From positions 1 to 64,000 of the forward strand of contig CAZLOH010000027.1 of NCBI GenBank assembly GCA_964561105.1: DNA of 64,000 bases, given 5' to 3'. The notes below the pieces were generated by a model that saw nothing but the letters and a program-made list of their open reading frames with translations, did no database searches and was not told the DNA's origin. Positions 41,295 through 50,415 of the stretch are shown one piece after another (positions within the stretch are counted from its first letter, which is position 1; every line of letters begins with the position of its first letter). Made by a program: the position numbers and the translations under genes. This stretch comes from JADLHS01 sp964561105 (GTDB lineage Bacteria; Verrucomicrobiota; Verrucomicrobiia; Limisphaerales; JADLHS01).

Positions 41295-41348
41295 AGACCC
41301 CAAGTCCCGGTTCAAGGGTTCAGAGCGCGAACTTGTGTTCGGCGAATT

Positions 41349-41515
41349 CTCACCCCGACCCTCTCCCTGGGGGAGTGGGAGGGCGCTTCGGTGCGCTGTG
41401 ATTACTTCGTGCGCCGCTTCTTCGCTCCAATGTCCACACAAAAACCCGAGACGCCTTTTTCGCCGGGGGACGGCGAACGTTTCTCCCTCTCCTGAGGGAG
41501 AGGGTTGGGGTGAGG
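41349..41515. repeat. Two further CCCTCTCCC-type palindromes
   Basis: 41349-41383 (CTCACCCCGACCCTCTCCC, then GGGAGTGGGAGGG) and 41483-41515 (CTCCCTCTCC/GGAGAGGG, then GGGGTGAGG). Between them no gene is seen. The MoxR gene ends at 41543. Confidence 0.8.
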
Positions 41516-41542
41516 ACGAGCGTTGAACCATCTTTCACTCCT

Positions 41543-42556
41543 TCATTTCACCGCAACACCTCTGACGGCTTCAATTAGTTTCTCGATCACGCTCTCGACG
41601 GTGACACCTTCCGCCTCGGCGCGATAGTTCAAGAGAATGCGATGGCGCAGCGTGGGATGGGCGAGCGTTTGAATGTCCTCGAGGGTGACGTGGGCCCGGC
41701 CCTGGAGCAGGGCGCGGACTTTGGCGCCGAGCACGAGGAATTGTCCGGCGCGCAGACCGGCGCCCCAACTGATCCACTCATTGACGAAGTCAGGCGCGTT
41801 CGCTTGCTTCGGGCGCGAAGCAGCGGCCAGGCGCACGGCGTAGCGAATCAAATCCTGCGCGATCGGGACCTTGCGAACGATGTCGTGGAAGCGCAGCACG
41901 TCGTCGCCGGTGAAGAGCGGCTCGATGGGCGCGGGTTTGCCGCCGGTGGTTTGTTTGACGACCTCGACTTCCTCGTCCTCGGGCAGGTAATCAATCACCA
42001 CGTTGAACATGAAGCGGTCGAGCTGCGCTTCCGGCAATGGATACGTGCCTTCCATCTCGATGGGATTCTGCGTGGCGAGGACGAAGAATGGCTCGGGCAG
42101 CGCGTGGCGCACACCGGCGGCGGTGACCTGATGTTCCTGCATTGCTTCGAGCAACGCGGCCTGGGTCTTGGGCGGCGTGCGATTGATTTCGTCCGCGAGG
42201 ATCATATTGGCGAAGACCGGGCCGGGGACGAAAGCGAGTTTCCGCTCCGTGCCGGTGTCCTGCAAAATCTCCGTGCCGGTGATGTCGGCGGGCATGAGGT
42301 CGGGCGTGAACTGGACGCGTTGGAACTTGAGATGAAACACCTGCGCGATGGATTTAACGAGCAGCGTTTTGGCCAGACCGGGCGCGCCGGTGATGAGACA
42401 GTGCCCGCCGGCGAAGAGCGCGATGAGCAATTGCTCGATGACGTCCTGCTGGCCAACGATGACCTTGGCCAGTTCGCTTTGGATGCGGGCGTGGCCGGCG
42501 TTGATTTGGGCGACGGTTTGTTCGTCCGTGACGTGGGGGGGAGTTTGCAATGACAA
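41543..42556 (-). CDS. MoxR-family AAA ATPase
   Basis: 337 residues. VIVGQQDVIEQLLIALFAGGHCLITGAPGLAKTLLVKSIA includes the MoxR-type Walker A (GAPGLAKT); Walker B is ILADEINRTPPKTQAALLEAMQEHQVT; ATQNPIEMEGTYPLPEAQLDRF is the MoxR sensor 1/arginine segment. MoxR proteins act as chaperone-like ATPases that mature vWA-domain partners. The start is TTG at 42556 with AAGGA five bases upstream; TTG 42550 is an alternative. The upstream gap holds a palindrome pair. Confidence 0.92.
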   Translation of the reverse strand: MSLQTPPHVTDEQTVAQINAGHARIQSELAKVIVGQQDVIEQLLIALFAGGHCLITGAPGLAKTLLVKSIAQVFHLKFQRVQFTPDLMPADITGTEILQDTGTERKLAFVPGPVFANMILADEINRTPPKTQAALLEAMQEHQVTAAGVRHALPEPFFVLATQNPIEMEGTYPLPEAQLDRFMFNVVIDYLPEDEEVEVVKQTTGGKPAPIEPLFTGDDVLRFHDIVRKVPIAQDLIRYAVRLAAASRPKQANAPDFVNEWISWGAGLRAGQFLVLGAKVRALLQGRAHVTLEDIQTLAHPTLRHRILLNYRAEAEGVTVESVIEKLIEAVRGVAVK

Positions 42557-42577
42557 GGGATTCCTTCAGCAAGGTTG

Positions 42578-42645
42578 GAGCCGCCGACGTGAGGCGGCGG
42601 ACTGGTTGATGCGTGCGAGAACCCGCCTCCTCACGTTGGCGGCTG
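42578..42645. repeat. RAYT-type inverted pair between MoxR and DUF4159 genes
   Basis: Plus variant 42578-42601 (GCCGCCGACGTGAGGCGGCG core) and minus variant 42622-42645, 20 bases apart. Confidence 0.85.
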
Positions 42646-42677
42646 CGGTGATATGTGGGTGTGGCTCGAATTCCATT

Positions 42678-43535
42678 TCAATGCGTCATCGCGTAAAAGA
42701 CGATGTTGATGCCGAGCGGATACGCCTTCTTCTCCGAGAACTCCCGGAAGAAATACTCGTTGTCGCCCTCGCGCTCCCAACCGTCGCCATTGTCCGTGTT
42801 GTGGCAGATGACGACCATCAGGCGCTGGCGGTCGTCGAAAATTCCGCGGATGTGGACCTCGCGCGTGTTGCCGACGTGGTTGCGTTCCCAGGTGATCCCG
42901 GTGGATTGACTGTCCGTGCCCGTGCCCACGTTGGGAACCTGCAACTGGTTTTTCACCCGCCCCAGATCGAACACGCAATGGAAGATGGGATGTTCCATTG
43001 GCAACTCGACCGGTTCGCGCCGGGGAAACACGCGTTTGATCTGCTCGTAAAAATTCTGCCACTCGGCGTCGCCCCAGAAATCGTCCACCATCAGGAATCC
43101 GCCGTTGAGGAGATACTGGCGGAGGATCGTGACTTCCTCGTCGGTGAATTCGAGCGCGCCCGGTTCGACAATATAAATGAACGGGCAGTCGAACAGTTCC
43201 GGGCTGGTGAGTTCGATGTCTTTTTCGTGGGGAAAAACCTTGAGCGACGTCAATTGCTGGAGGCGGAAGCCAAAGTTCAAATCCGCGTCCGGCGCATCAA
43301 TGTACCAGCGCTCACCGCCCCAACCCCAGCCGCGGCTCGTGGAGGTGTAACGAATCCGGGCGAAGGTGAACACATCCTGCGCGAACGCGGGATCATTGGA
43401 CCAGACCGGCAGGGGATGGTTTTCCGGCACGGCGCGAAACCGCCCGCCGCCGCGCCGTTGGGCGACGCAGACCACCGCGGTCACCAGCAGCCAGGTGGCA
43501 ACTGCCAGGACGATCGGTTTCACCCGGACTTTCAT
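42678..43535 (-). CDS. DUF4159 domain protein
   Basis: 285 residues. A signal segment (IVLAVATWLLVTAVVCVAQ) is followed by FTFARIRYTSTSRGWG and WYIDAPDADLNFGFRLQQLTSL, and by FIYIVEPGALEFTDEEVTILRQYLLNGGFLMVDDFWGD, the hallmark of DUF4159 proteins in MoxR clusters. VFPRREPVELPMEHPIFHCVF and the C-terminal YPLGINIVFYAMTH are also typical. The domain has a class I glutamine-amidotransferase-like fold in related proteins. It starts one base after the stop of the TPR-metallopeptidase gene. Confidence 0.88.
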   Translation of the reverse strand: MKVRVKPIVLAVATWLLVTAVVCVAQRRGGGRFRAVPENHPLPVWSNDPAFAQDVFTFARIRYTSTSRGWGWGGERWYIDAPDADLNFGFRLQQLTSLKVFPHEKDIELTSPELFDCPFIYIVEPGALEFTDEEVTILRQYLLNGGFLMVDDFWGDAEWQNFYEQIKRVFPRREPVELPMEHPIFHCVFDLGRVKNQLQVPNVGTGTDSQSTGITWERNHVGNTREVHIRGIFDDRQRLMVVICHNTDNGDGWEREGDNEYFFREFSEKKAYPLGINIVFYAMTH

Positions 43536-43536
43536 T

Positions 43537-46155
43537 TCATTGTTTCCGTTGACCGGTGTCGCTGTGCGCATCAGCGGCCGCGCCGGAGTTTGTGCCCGTG
43601 TCGGCCGCTTGCGCCAGTTGCAAAAGCAGGCGATGCGCGGCGCGAAAGCGCGGGGCTTCTTCCAAGGCTTGCAAGATGTGACGCGTGGCCGCCGGGGGGT
43701 TATTCAGACTCAACAGTTCCGCCAGGTGATAATGCGTGTCGGCCGGGTCGACGGGATCGAGCAGGAGCAATTTTTGGTACGCACCGATGGCCTGGTTGGT
43801 TTCGCCGAGCTTTTCGCCGGCGCGGGCGAGCGCGCGATAGGGTTGGGCCACGAGCGGATTGACTGCGATAAACCGCGCGGCGTTTTGCGCCACGGCTTTC
43901 CAGTCCTGATCATTTTGCGTGAGTTCCAGCAAACGCGCATAGGCATCGAGCGCATCGGCGGACTGCGCGGCCCACTGCTCCAGCGCGGCGCGTTCTTCCG
44001 CCGGCTCGTTCAATCCGCGATGGACGACGGCGAGCAGCTCGTAGGCGTTGTTCGCGCCGGATTGGTCGGGGTAAAGTTGGATCAAGGTCGTCAGCGGCGC
44101 TTTGGCTGACGTCCATTGCTTTTCCGACACCAGCCGGGTCGCGGTGTCCAGCAGCACCCAGTAGTTTTTGGACGGCGCCGCATCGGCCGACGCGGGCTTC
44201 AAATCCGGGAGGCCGAAGGCTCGCGTGCCCGCCCGGTCGTCATCGGGCCGCGTCCAATCCAATCCCGGCCCGAGCGCGGTCGCCCGGGCCTTCGCAAATT
44301 CCGCAAACTCCTTTTCAAATTGCTGCATCGGGACGGTGTGTTTCGGAATGGCCTCGTTGATCTCCACGCCGGCCCCGAGATCACGCAGGATGGCGGTCAA
44401 TTTATCAAAGCCAAATTTCGCCACCAGAAACTCGACGACCAGTTCGGATTCGTAATAGGCGAACTGCACGTGCAGATCGCTCTTGGGCGTCATGAACGCG
44501 CTGCTGAGTTCGCTGACGGGTGTGAGGTCGTCGCCCAGGGCCATCTCGCGATAGCGCGGGTTCATCCGCTGGCCCCAGGTCGGATTTGCCTGCAACTCTT
44601 CATAGACCGAGATGCCTTCACTCAGCCAGCGCGGCATTTTGTTTTTCGTGAGTTGCAAGGTGACGACGTGGGTGAACTCGTGCCAGAGCACCGCTTCCCA
44701 GTTGGCTGGATGGCCACCCTGCGACGCCGGGCTGTTCGCCGTGATGACGCGGCCAAAGCAGACACCGAGGAAACCTGGATTGCCCGGCATCCCAAAGGTC
44801 CGCACCCCGAAATCCTTTTGCTCGGGGAAAATCTCCACGAACGTCGGCGGCGTCAGGGTGACGCCGTATTTGGCGGTGAGCTTTGTTTTGGCCTGCTCGA
44901 GCAGGGCGAGCGCGCGGTCGCCGTAGAGGGGCGCTTCATTCGTGGCCATGCGCAGGACGAAATCGCCGTTGGTTAGCGTCGCAAACTTCTCCATCGCGCC
45001 GTGCAGCGTGACGAGATTGTAGGCGGTCACGTCGTAGGCGTCCTGCTCATGCACCTGTTCCGCCAGCCGCCAGCCTTCGTTTTCCTGCCCGAGGCGCAAC
45101 AAATCCTCGGCGAGTTGAATCTGGGCGGGGAGAAACTCCGGATCAAACGCCAGGGCCTGTCGCTGGCAGGCGGCGCCCTCGGCGAAACGATACTTCTGCG
45201 ACAACTTGAGCCCGATCAAATGATCCACCGCCGGATTGTTCGGCCAGTATTTCAAGGCCTTCGCCCGCGCCGAGGACTCGTCCGCCGGCTGGCTGCGCAA
45301 ATGAGCGAGCACGGCGCGATAGGCCCAGGCGTCCGGTTGCCAGGGATTCACCTTGAGCGCGCGCGCCAGCAGCTTGTCCGCTTCCGCGTATTCTTCGGCG
45401 TCAATCAGATGGTCGGTCAGGAGCAACAGGCTCGGGACGTGATTTTCGTTTTTCTCCAGCGCGGTCTGGGTCAATTCCAGCATCTTGCCGCGCGCGTTGG
45501 GTTGATAGGCGCGCGCCAGACCGTTGAGGATGTCCGCGTCGTCCGGGAATTTCTTGAGCGCCTCGGCGTAGGTTTTCGCGGCGAGTGCGAAGTCGTGTTT
45601 GTCCAGCGCGAGCTCCCCTTTGGCGAGCCAGGCGGCGCGCAAATCCGGGTCCGCCTTTTGCGCTGGGTTGAATAACCGCTCCAGCACGGTCTTCGGGTCC
45701 GCGCCCAGCAGGAGGGCCGCGCGACCCAGGGCGATGATGTTGGGTGGATCGCGATAGGCCCACGCGCGGCCGACGGCGAGTTGGTTGATTTCGCGGAGGC
45801 GGGTCCGGGCCAGGGTGGGGTTGCCCACGGCCTTGGCCGTGTCCACTCCGAGCAGGCGCAACTGGATGCTGCTCGAATGAGCGAGCGCGTTGCTGACCGT
45901 GGCTTCCGCGCCCGGATAGTCCCCCACCTGCAAACGCGTGTTCGCCTCCAGCAACTGCCAGTCCTCGTCGCTGCTGCCGGCTTTCGCGGCCTGCGCGCAC
46001 GCTTCCAGGCAGGATTGATATTTCCCCGTCCGAAAGAGGTTCTGCGCGTTCTCGAGGTCGTCCGCCCCGGCGTGCAGGGTGAAGAGCAAAGCCATCGCCA
46101 TCAGGCTTCGGCGCCACCAGGCCGAAACCGGAGAGACATGCGAGTGACCGTGCAT
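43537..46155 (-). CDS. TPR protein with zinc metallopeptidase domain (peptidase MA-like)
   Basis: 872 residues with an N-terminal signal peptide (LMAMALLFTLHAGA at about 18-31). Tetratricopeptide repeats fill about 35-390 (for example ENAQNLFRTGKYQSCLEAC, DFALAAKTYAEALKKFPDD) and 700-860. Between them is a gluzincin metallopeptidase domain: WHEFTHVVTLQLTKNKMPRWLSEGISVYEE, with the HEFTH zinc motif and downstream Glu. It is probably the first gene of the MoxR operon and would act in the envelope. The start MHGHSHVSPVSAWWRRS at 46155 precedes the signal segment. Confidence 0.85.
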   Translation of the reverse strand: MHGHSHVSPVSAWWRRSLMAMALLFTLHAGADDLENAQNLFRTGKYQSCLEACAQAAKAGSSDEDWQLLEANTRLQVGDYPGAEATVSNALAHSSSIQLRLLGVDTAKAVGNPTLARTRLREINQLAVGRAWAYRDPPNIIALGRAALLLGADPKTVLERLFNPAQKADPDLRAAWLAKGELALDKHDFALAAKTYAEALKKFPDDADILNGLARAYQPNARGKMLELTQTALEKNENHVPSLLLLTDHLIDAEEYAEADKLLARALKVNPWQPDAWAYRAVLAHLRSQPADESSARAKALKYWPNNPAVDHLIGLKLSQKYRFAEGAACQRQALAFDPEFLPAQIQLAEDLLRLGQENEGWRLAEQVHEQDAYDVTAYNLVTLHGAMEKFATLTNGDFVLRMATNEAPLYGDRALALLEQAKTKLTAKYGVTLTPPTFVEIFPEQKDFGVRTFGMPGNPGFLGVCFGRVITANSPASQGGHPANWEAVLWHEFTHVVTLQLTKNKMPRWLSEGISVYEELQANPTWGQRMNPRYREMALGDDLTPVSELSSAFMTPKSDLHVQFAYYESELVVEFLVAKFGFDKLTAILRDLGAGVEINEAIPKHTVPMQQFEKEFAEFAKARATALGPGLDWTRPDDDRAGTRAFGLPDLKPASADAAPSKNYWVLLDTATRLVSEKQWTSAKAPLTTLIQLYPDQSGANNAYELLAVVHRGLNEPAEERAALEQWAAQSADALDAYARLLELTQNDQDWKAVAQNAARFIAVNPLVAQPYRALARAGEKLGETNQAIGAYQKLLLLDPVDPADTHYHLAELLSLNNPPAATRHILQALEEAPRFRAAHRLLLQLAQAADTGTNSGAAADAHSDTGQRKQ

Positions 46156-46239
46156 GAGTCTTTTTAACCCCGGCCAACCCCAGGCGCAAGGGCACGGATG
46201 CAACCGTTGTGAGGCCGTAGCGACGGCCAGTGCGCGGGC

Positions 46240-46260
46240 GCGGCTCGCGCGGCGAGCCGC
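46240..46260. repeat. Perfect hairpin at the head of the MoxR operon
   Basis: GCGGCTCGC/GCGAGCCGC around a GCG loop, in the 106-bp gap after the dihydrouridine synthase gene. No T-run follows, so a terminator is doubtful. Confidence 0.6.
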
Positions 46261-46261
46261 A

Positions 46262-47347
46262 CTACGCAACTGACGCCGGCTCGAGCGGCATCGGTTCGGC
46301 GTGATCGAGGAAGGCGCGGCAGATGGCGAAGAATTCGTCGCGCGTCTGGCAGCGGCGGATGCGATGGAGGAAGGCGTTGGTGACGGGAGTGCCGGGCGAC
46401 GCCTCCGCCGATGGCGCGCCCGCTGGTTGAACTGCAAGTTGATCAGGAGGAGACCGGCGCTCCGGCCCGACACCTTCGCCGAGGTAGTTCATAAACTTTT
46501 TCATGCGTTCAACCTGGATTCGCTCCGGCGCGTCGAAGCTGGCCTGGGATGCAAACAGCGCGGTGATGTATTCCAGCACGTCGCGCCCGGTCGGATAAGC
46601 AATCGCCTCACCACGCAGTCGCTGCCGGATTTGATTGAACAACCACGGACTGCGAATCACCCCACGCCCGATCATCAAGCCGCGCGCTTTCGTCTGTGCC
46701 AGAACCTCGAGCGCCTGGTCCGCGGAATAAACATGGCCATTGGCGCAGATGGGGCAGTTCAGGGTTTCGGCGGCCATGCGGATCAACTCGTAATGCACCG
46801 GCAGCCGATACATCTGCGCCACCGTGCGCGCGTGAACCGTGAGCAGGTCAATGGAATGTTTGGCGAAGATGGGCAGCAGCGCATCAAACTCCGCGGGCGA
46901 TGCGAAACCCACGCGCGTCTTCACCGTGAATTTGATGTTCACGGCCTCGCGCAGCGCGCCGAGGATGGAGTCAACCCGTTGCGGTTCGCGCAGGAGTCCA
47001 CCCCCGGCGCATTTCTTGTAAACGATGGGCGCGGGGCAACCGAGGTTCAGGTCAATCGCCGCGACCGGGAGTTGCTGCAGTTCCTTGGCCGTGCGGACGA
47101 GCGACGGGATGTCATTACCGATCATCTGCGCCACGACCGGCCGGCCCGTGGAATTCTGCTCGATGGATTCGAGAATCCATTTCTCCGGTCGCGACACGGC
47201 ATGGACGCGGAAGTATTCCGTCCAGTAAACATCCGCGCCGCCGTAACGGTGCATGAGCGACCAGAACGCACCATCTGTCACGTCCTGCATCGGCGCGAGG
47301 GCGAGGAACGGCACGGGACCGCGCAGGAGTGAACCGAAATCAGTCAC
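46262..47347 (-). CDS. tRNA-dihydrouridine synthase family protein
   Basis: 361 residues. FMN enzyme that reduces uridines in tRNA. LALAPMQDVTDGAFW is the family N-terminus, NLGCPAPIVYKKCAGGGLLREP carries the NxGCP motif, VKTRVGF binds FMN/tRNA, and ANGHVYSADQALE and GLMIGRGVIRSPWLF complete the barrel. GTG 47347 overlaps the Uma2 stop by four bases and is preferred over GTG 47365. The C-terminal about 60 residues form the tRNA-binding helical part. Confidence 0.9.
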   Translation of the reverse strand: MTDFGSLLRGPVPFLALAPMQDVTDGAFWSLMHRYGGADVYWTEYFRVHAVSRPEKWILESIEQNSTGRPVVAQMIGNDIPSLVRTAKELQQLPVAAIDLNLGCPAPIVYKKCAGGGLLREPQRVDSILGALREAVNIKFTVKTRVGFASPAEFDALLPIFAKHSIDLLTVHARTVAQMYRLPVHYELIRMAAETLNCPICANGHVYSADQALEVLAQTKARGLMIGRGVIRSPWLFNQIRQRLRGEAIAYPTGRDVLEYITALFASQASFDAPERIQVERMKKFMNYLGEGVGPERRSPPDQLAVQPAGAPSAEASPGTPVTNAFLHRIRRCQTRDEFFAICRAFLDHAEPMPLEPASVA

Positions 47348-47913
47348 ACCACCAACTGCGACCACTTCACCGCGAAGCCAGGCACAAGTTTGGAAGTCGC
47401 CGTGTCACCGGGTTCCGCCTTTGAGTGAAGTTTGAAGGCGTTGTTCTCCAGGGCGAACACTTCGATGGTCTGCGCTTCGGAGTCAATGATCCAGTATTCG
47501 CGAACGCCGTGCTGTTCGTAGAGGTCTTTCTTGTCAACCCGGTCCCGCCGCCAGCTTCCCTGAGAGATGATCTCCAGGGCGAGATCGGGTGCGCAGCGAA
47601 CGCGATCCGTAACCAGATGGAGGCGATCCTTGGAAATGAAAAAGACGTCAGGTTGAACAACGCGATGTGGCGTGAGAATCACATCCAGCGGGCTGACGAA
47701 GACTTCACCCAGTTGTTTTGGAAAAATCGCCTCTTCCAGCAGTTTGGCGAAACGCAAAACGATCCTTTGATGGTTGGGGGTGGGCGTCGGTGACATGATG
47801 ATTTCTCCGTCCCAAAGTTCGACCGGGAGATTTGTTTCCTCCAACTCCGCGAGCATTTCATCGTAAGTCCAGAACCGCTTGGCGGAAGGCGGGGGCAGGG
47901 TTGCGGTTGCCAT
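47344..47913 (-). CDS. Uma2/DUF820 family protein
   Basis: 189 residues. LPVELWDGEIIMSPTPTPNHQRIVLR and VQPDVFFISKDR, PDLALEIISQGSWRRDR (putative PD-ExK nuclease acidic residues) and KKDLYEQHGVREYWIIDSEAQTIEVF are the Uma2 (DUF820) blocks. Uma2 proteins have a restriction-endonuclease-like fold; their biological role is uncertain and they are often in multi-copy paralogous sets. The stop overlaps the start of the dihydrouridine synthase gene. Confidence 0.9.
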   Translation of the reverse strand: MATATLPPPSAKRFWTYDEMLAELEETNLPVELWDGEIIMSPTPTPNHQRIVLRFAKLLEEAIFPKQLGEVFVSPLDVILTPHRVVQPDVFFISKDRLHLVTDRVRCAPDLALEIISQGSWRRDRVDKKDLYEQHGVREYWIIDSEAQTIEVFALENNAFKLHSKAEPGDTATSKLVPGFAVKWSQLVV

Positions 47914-47943
47914 GACTCCAAATAGCCGACAAAGCCAAAGAAA

Positions 47944-49425
47944 TCAAACTGCTTTTGGCCTCTGGCTTCGCTCCAATGCCCGGCTCGCCAGCCAACCGCT
48001 TGCAAACGTGATCAATGACCCAATCAGCACATACCATTGCCACGATACGTTGAGCCGCAACCCGACAAACGTCATGCCGACAATTCCGGTCACGATCCCG
48101 ATCAGGGCGCCCCTGGGACCGACGCGTTGGGTCAGCGCGCTCAGGAAAAACAGGCCCAGCACCGGTCCGTTGGTAAAGGACGCCACCGCCAGCACCGCAT
48201 CCACGCCCCGGCCCTTCATTGCAATCGCAATGATGGCCACCACGATTTGCACGACGCCCCAGAGCGCGGTGAACAGCCGGGAGGCGTTGAGATAGTGCTG
48301 GTCGGATTTGTTCGGCGCGAACAGCGGCCGGTAGAAATCGGTGACCGCCGTGGCCGCCAACGAGTTGAGCGAGCTGGACAGGGTGCTCATCGCCGCCGCA
48401 AAAATGGCGGCGACCACGAGACCAATGACGCCAACCGGCAATTGCGTGACGATGAAGTGGGGAAAGACGCGGTCGGCCTTGGCGGCAACCTCCGGCGGCA
48501 GCGTGGCGGACTGTTGGTAAAACACAAAGAGCATCACGCCGATCAGCAGGAACAAGATGAATTGCGCCAGGATCACGACGCCGCTGGTCAACAGGGCGAG
48601 GGTGGCTTGCCGGGAATTGCGCGCGCACAGGTAGCGTTGCACCATCAACTGATCCGTGCCATGCGTGGCTGTGGTAAGAAACGCGCCGCCAATCACACCC
48701 GACCAGAACGTGTAACTGCGGCTCAGGCTGAAGGTGAAATCGAAAACGTCGAACTTGTGAAGCTGGCTTCCCACGGCGACCACCTCATTCCAGCCACCGG
48801 GAATTTTTCCCAGCAACACCAGCGCCGCCACGACGGCCCCGATGAGATACACGAGGAGTTGAATGGCATCCGTCCAGATCACCGCTGCCATCCCGCCGAG
48901 ATAGGTGTAAACAATCGTCACCACGCCGATGATGAGAATCGAAACCGGGTCCGCCCAACCGGTCAACGCCACCAGCACGATGGCCGTGAGAAAAAGCCGG
49001 ATGCCATCGGCAATCGAGCGCGTGATCAGAAAGAGCGAGGCCGCCGTGCGTTTCACGCGTCCACCGAACCGTTGATCCAGCACCTGATAGACCGTGAAAA
49101 GCTCGCCCTTGAAATAGAGCGGGATGAACAACACCACCACGATCAAGCGCCCAATCAGATAGCCAAAGACGATTTGCAGGAACGTGAAGTTGCCGCCGCT
49201 GCCGCCCGCATTGGCCGCGAACGCAAACGCCGGCACACTGATGAACGTCACGGTGGAAGTTTCGGTGGCGACGATGGAGCCCATCAGCGCCCACCACGGC
49301 GCGTTGTTGTCGGAAAGAAAATAATCGCGGATGTTGCGTTGTTTCCGGCTGAACCACCAGCCCACGCCCAACGTCCCAAGCATGTAAACCACAATGATGA
49401 TGAGGTCGAACAGGTGCAGTTTCAT
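47944..49425 (-). CDS. Sodium:solute symporter (SSS family)
   Basis: 493 residues, about 13 transmembrane segments. SSS motifs: FDLIIIVVYMLGTLGVGWWFSRKQRNIRDYFLSDNNAPWW, GSIVATETSTVTFISVPAF and GMAAVIWTDAIQLLVYLIGA (the SSS signature around TDAIQ). SSLNSLAATAVTDFYRP near helix 8 carries Na-binding Ser/Thr residues. It imports a sugar, sialic acid or similar solute with Na; the substrate cannot be told from sequence and no catabolic genes are next to it. Confidence 0.9.
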   Translation of the reverse strand: MKLHLFDLIIIVVYMLGTLGVGWWFSRKQRNIRDYFLSDNNAPWWALMGSIVATETSTVTFISVPAFAFAANAGGSGGNFTFLQIVFGYLIGRLIVVVLFIPLYFKGELFTVYQVLDQRFGGRVKRTAASLFLITRSIADGIRLFLTAIVLVALTGWADPVSILIIGVVTIVYTYLGGMAAVIWTDAIQLLVYLIGAVVAALVLLGKIPGGWNEVVAVGSQLHKFDVFDFTFSLSRSYTFWSGVIGGAFLTTATHGTDQLMVQRYLCARNSRQATLALLTSGVVILAQFILFLLIGVMLFVFYQQSATLPPEVAAKADRVFPHFIVTQLPVGVIGLVVAAIFAAAMSTLSSSLNSLAATAVTDFYRPLFAPNKSDQHYLNASRLFTALWGVVQIVVAIIAIAMKGRGVDAVLAVASFTNGPVLGLFFLSALTQRVGPRGALIGIVTGIVGMTFVGLRLNVSWQWYVLIGSLITFASGWLASRALERSQRPKAV

Positions 49426-49533
49426 GCGTCAATGGGGCGACATTACTGAAGCACACCCGCGCCGCTGGCGAGAACATTTTCGTGTGTGGTGGCGTGTGGT
49501 GGCGGCGACGCCCCCGCTGCCATCGGCTTCGAC

Positions 49534-50277
49534 CTACCCGGAAACTCGCGCCAATAGAGCTTCGGTGGCCTGCGGCAACTGGGCGCACAACTCCTCGAAT
49601 AACGTCCGGCAATCCGCCTCGGAAACCGGCAGCGACTTCGCCGCCGTGTGAATGAAACCGCGCGTGGTCTGTTGCGCGTAGCCCAGCAACCCCTGGCGCA
49701 ACGGCAACGAATACAGCACCAGCGTCATCCCATAAACCAGCGTGTGCCAGCCGTGTGCCTGGCCCGCCTCCACGGCGACGAGGTAGCGTTGCGCCCCGCG
49801 TTCATCCCGCAACGGACGAAGCTTCTGCAACTGAGCCAGTCCCACCCGCCGGCTCGCGGAGGTGAAATCGCGCCAGGCCGGTTCGTGGGACAGTTGTTGA
49901 TCAAAAGCGATCAACTCACGGATTTCGTTCCGGCTCACCCGATCAAAGGCCGTTTGAATCGCGGGTAATTCCTGCGGCAGCAAAATCCGCGCGTGGTAGG
50001 TGTGGAGAAAATCGCGCAAGGCCGGCAGGCTCGTGATCGGCCGGGCGGCGAGCGAATCCGCCAGCCCATGCACCGAGGCGAGGCCGTCCGCCGTGCCGAG
50101 TTGCTCGACGAGCGGGTGCGCATCGCCCAGCCATTCAGCCGGGTCGTGCGTCAGTTCCGGTTTCACCCACGGATTCATCACTCGTAAAAATGTTTGCAGT
50201 CTTCGTGCCGCAAACGTTGCCGCCAGCATGTTTTCGCCAGCGCCGCTTGACCAGCGATAAAAGTGCGCGGGCGCCAT
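49534..50277 (-). CDS. Protein of unknown function
   Basis: 247 residues, mostly helical, soluble and with no signal peptide. Notable stretches are HARILLPQELPAIQTAFDRVSRNEIRELIAFDQQLSHEP, SASRRVGLAQLQKLRPLRDERG, and LRQGLLGYAQQTTRGFIHTAAK. The last faintly resembles UreF-type all-helical accessory proteins, but no urease genes are near, so no function is assigned. ATG 50277 is preferred over 50364, which would overlap the start region of the divergent oxidoreductase. Confidence 0.6.
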   Translation of the reverse strand: MAPAHFYRWSSGAGENMLAATFAARRLQTFLRVMNPWVKPELTHDPAEWLGDAHPLVEQLGTADGLASVHGLADSLAARPITSLPALRDFLHTYHARILLPQELPAIQTAFDRVSRNEIRELIAFDQQLSHEPAWRDFTSASRRVGLAQLQKLRPLRDERGAQRYLVAVEAGQAHGWHTLVYGMTLVLYSLPLRQGLLGYAQQTTRGFIHTAAKSLPVSEADCRTLFEELCAQLPQATEALLARVSG

Positions 50278-50415
50278 TTTAATCCCTTGCCTCCGTTCCA
50301 GACCGACTTTAGAGTCAACTTCCGATACAACAACGGCGGGCGCGACGCCAATCGCGCCGACCAAAGTTCCCGGTGGCCGGCGTCGGTTGAACGTCTCGTT
50401 CGCTCAAAAAACTTT

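Noticed and set aside
32517..42645. CRISPR-like array of short repeats
   Set aside because: Copies are irregularly spaced, alternate in orientation, lie in gaps between genes and have no cas genes; they are palindromic repeats linked to a RAYT.
48037..49449. 470-codon frame antisense to the symporter
   Set aside because: His/Arg/Gln-rich shadow; the symporter motifs are on the other strand.
49534..50277. UreF-type urease accessory protein
   Set aside because: Only a faint local resemblance and no urease genes in the neighbourhood.
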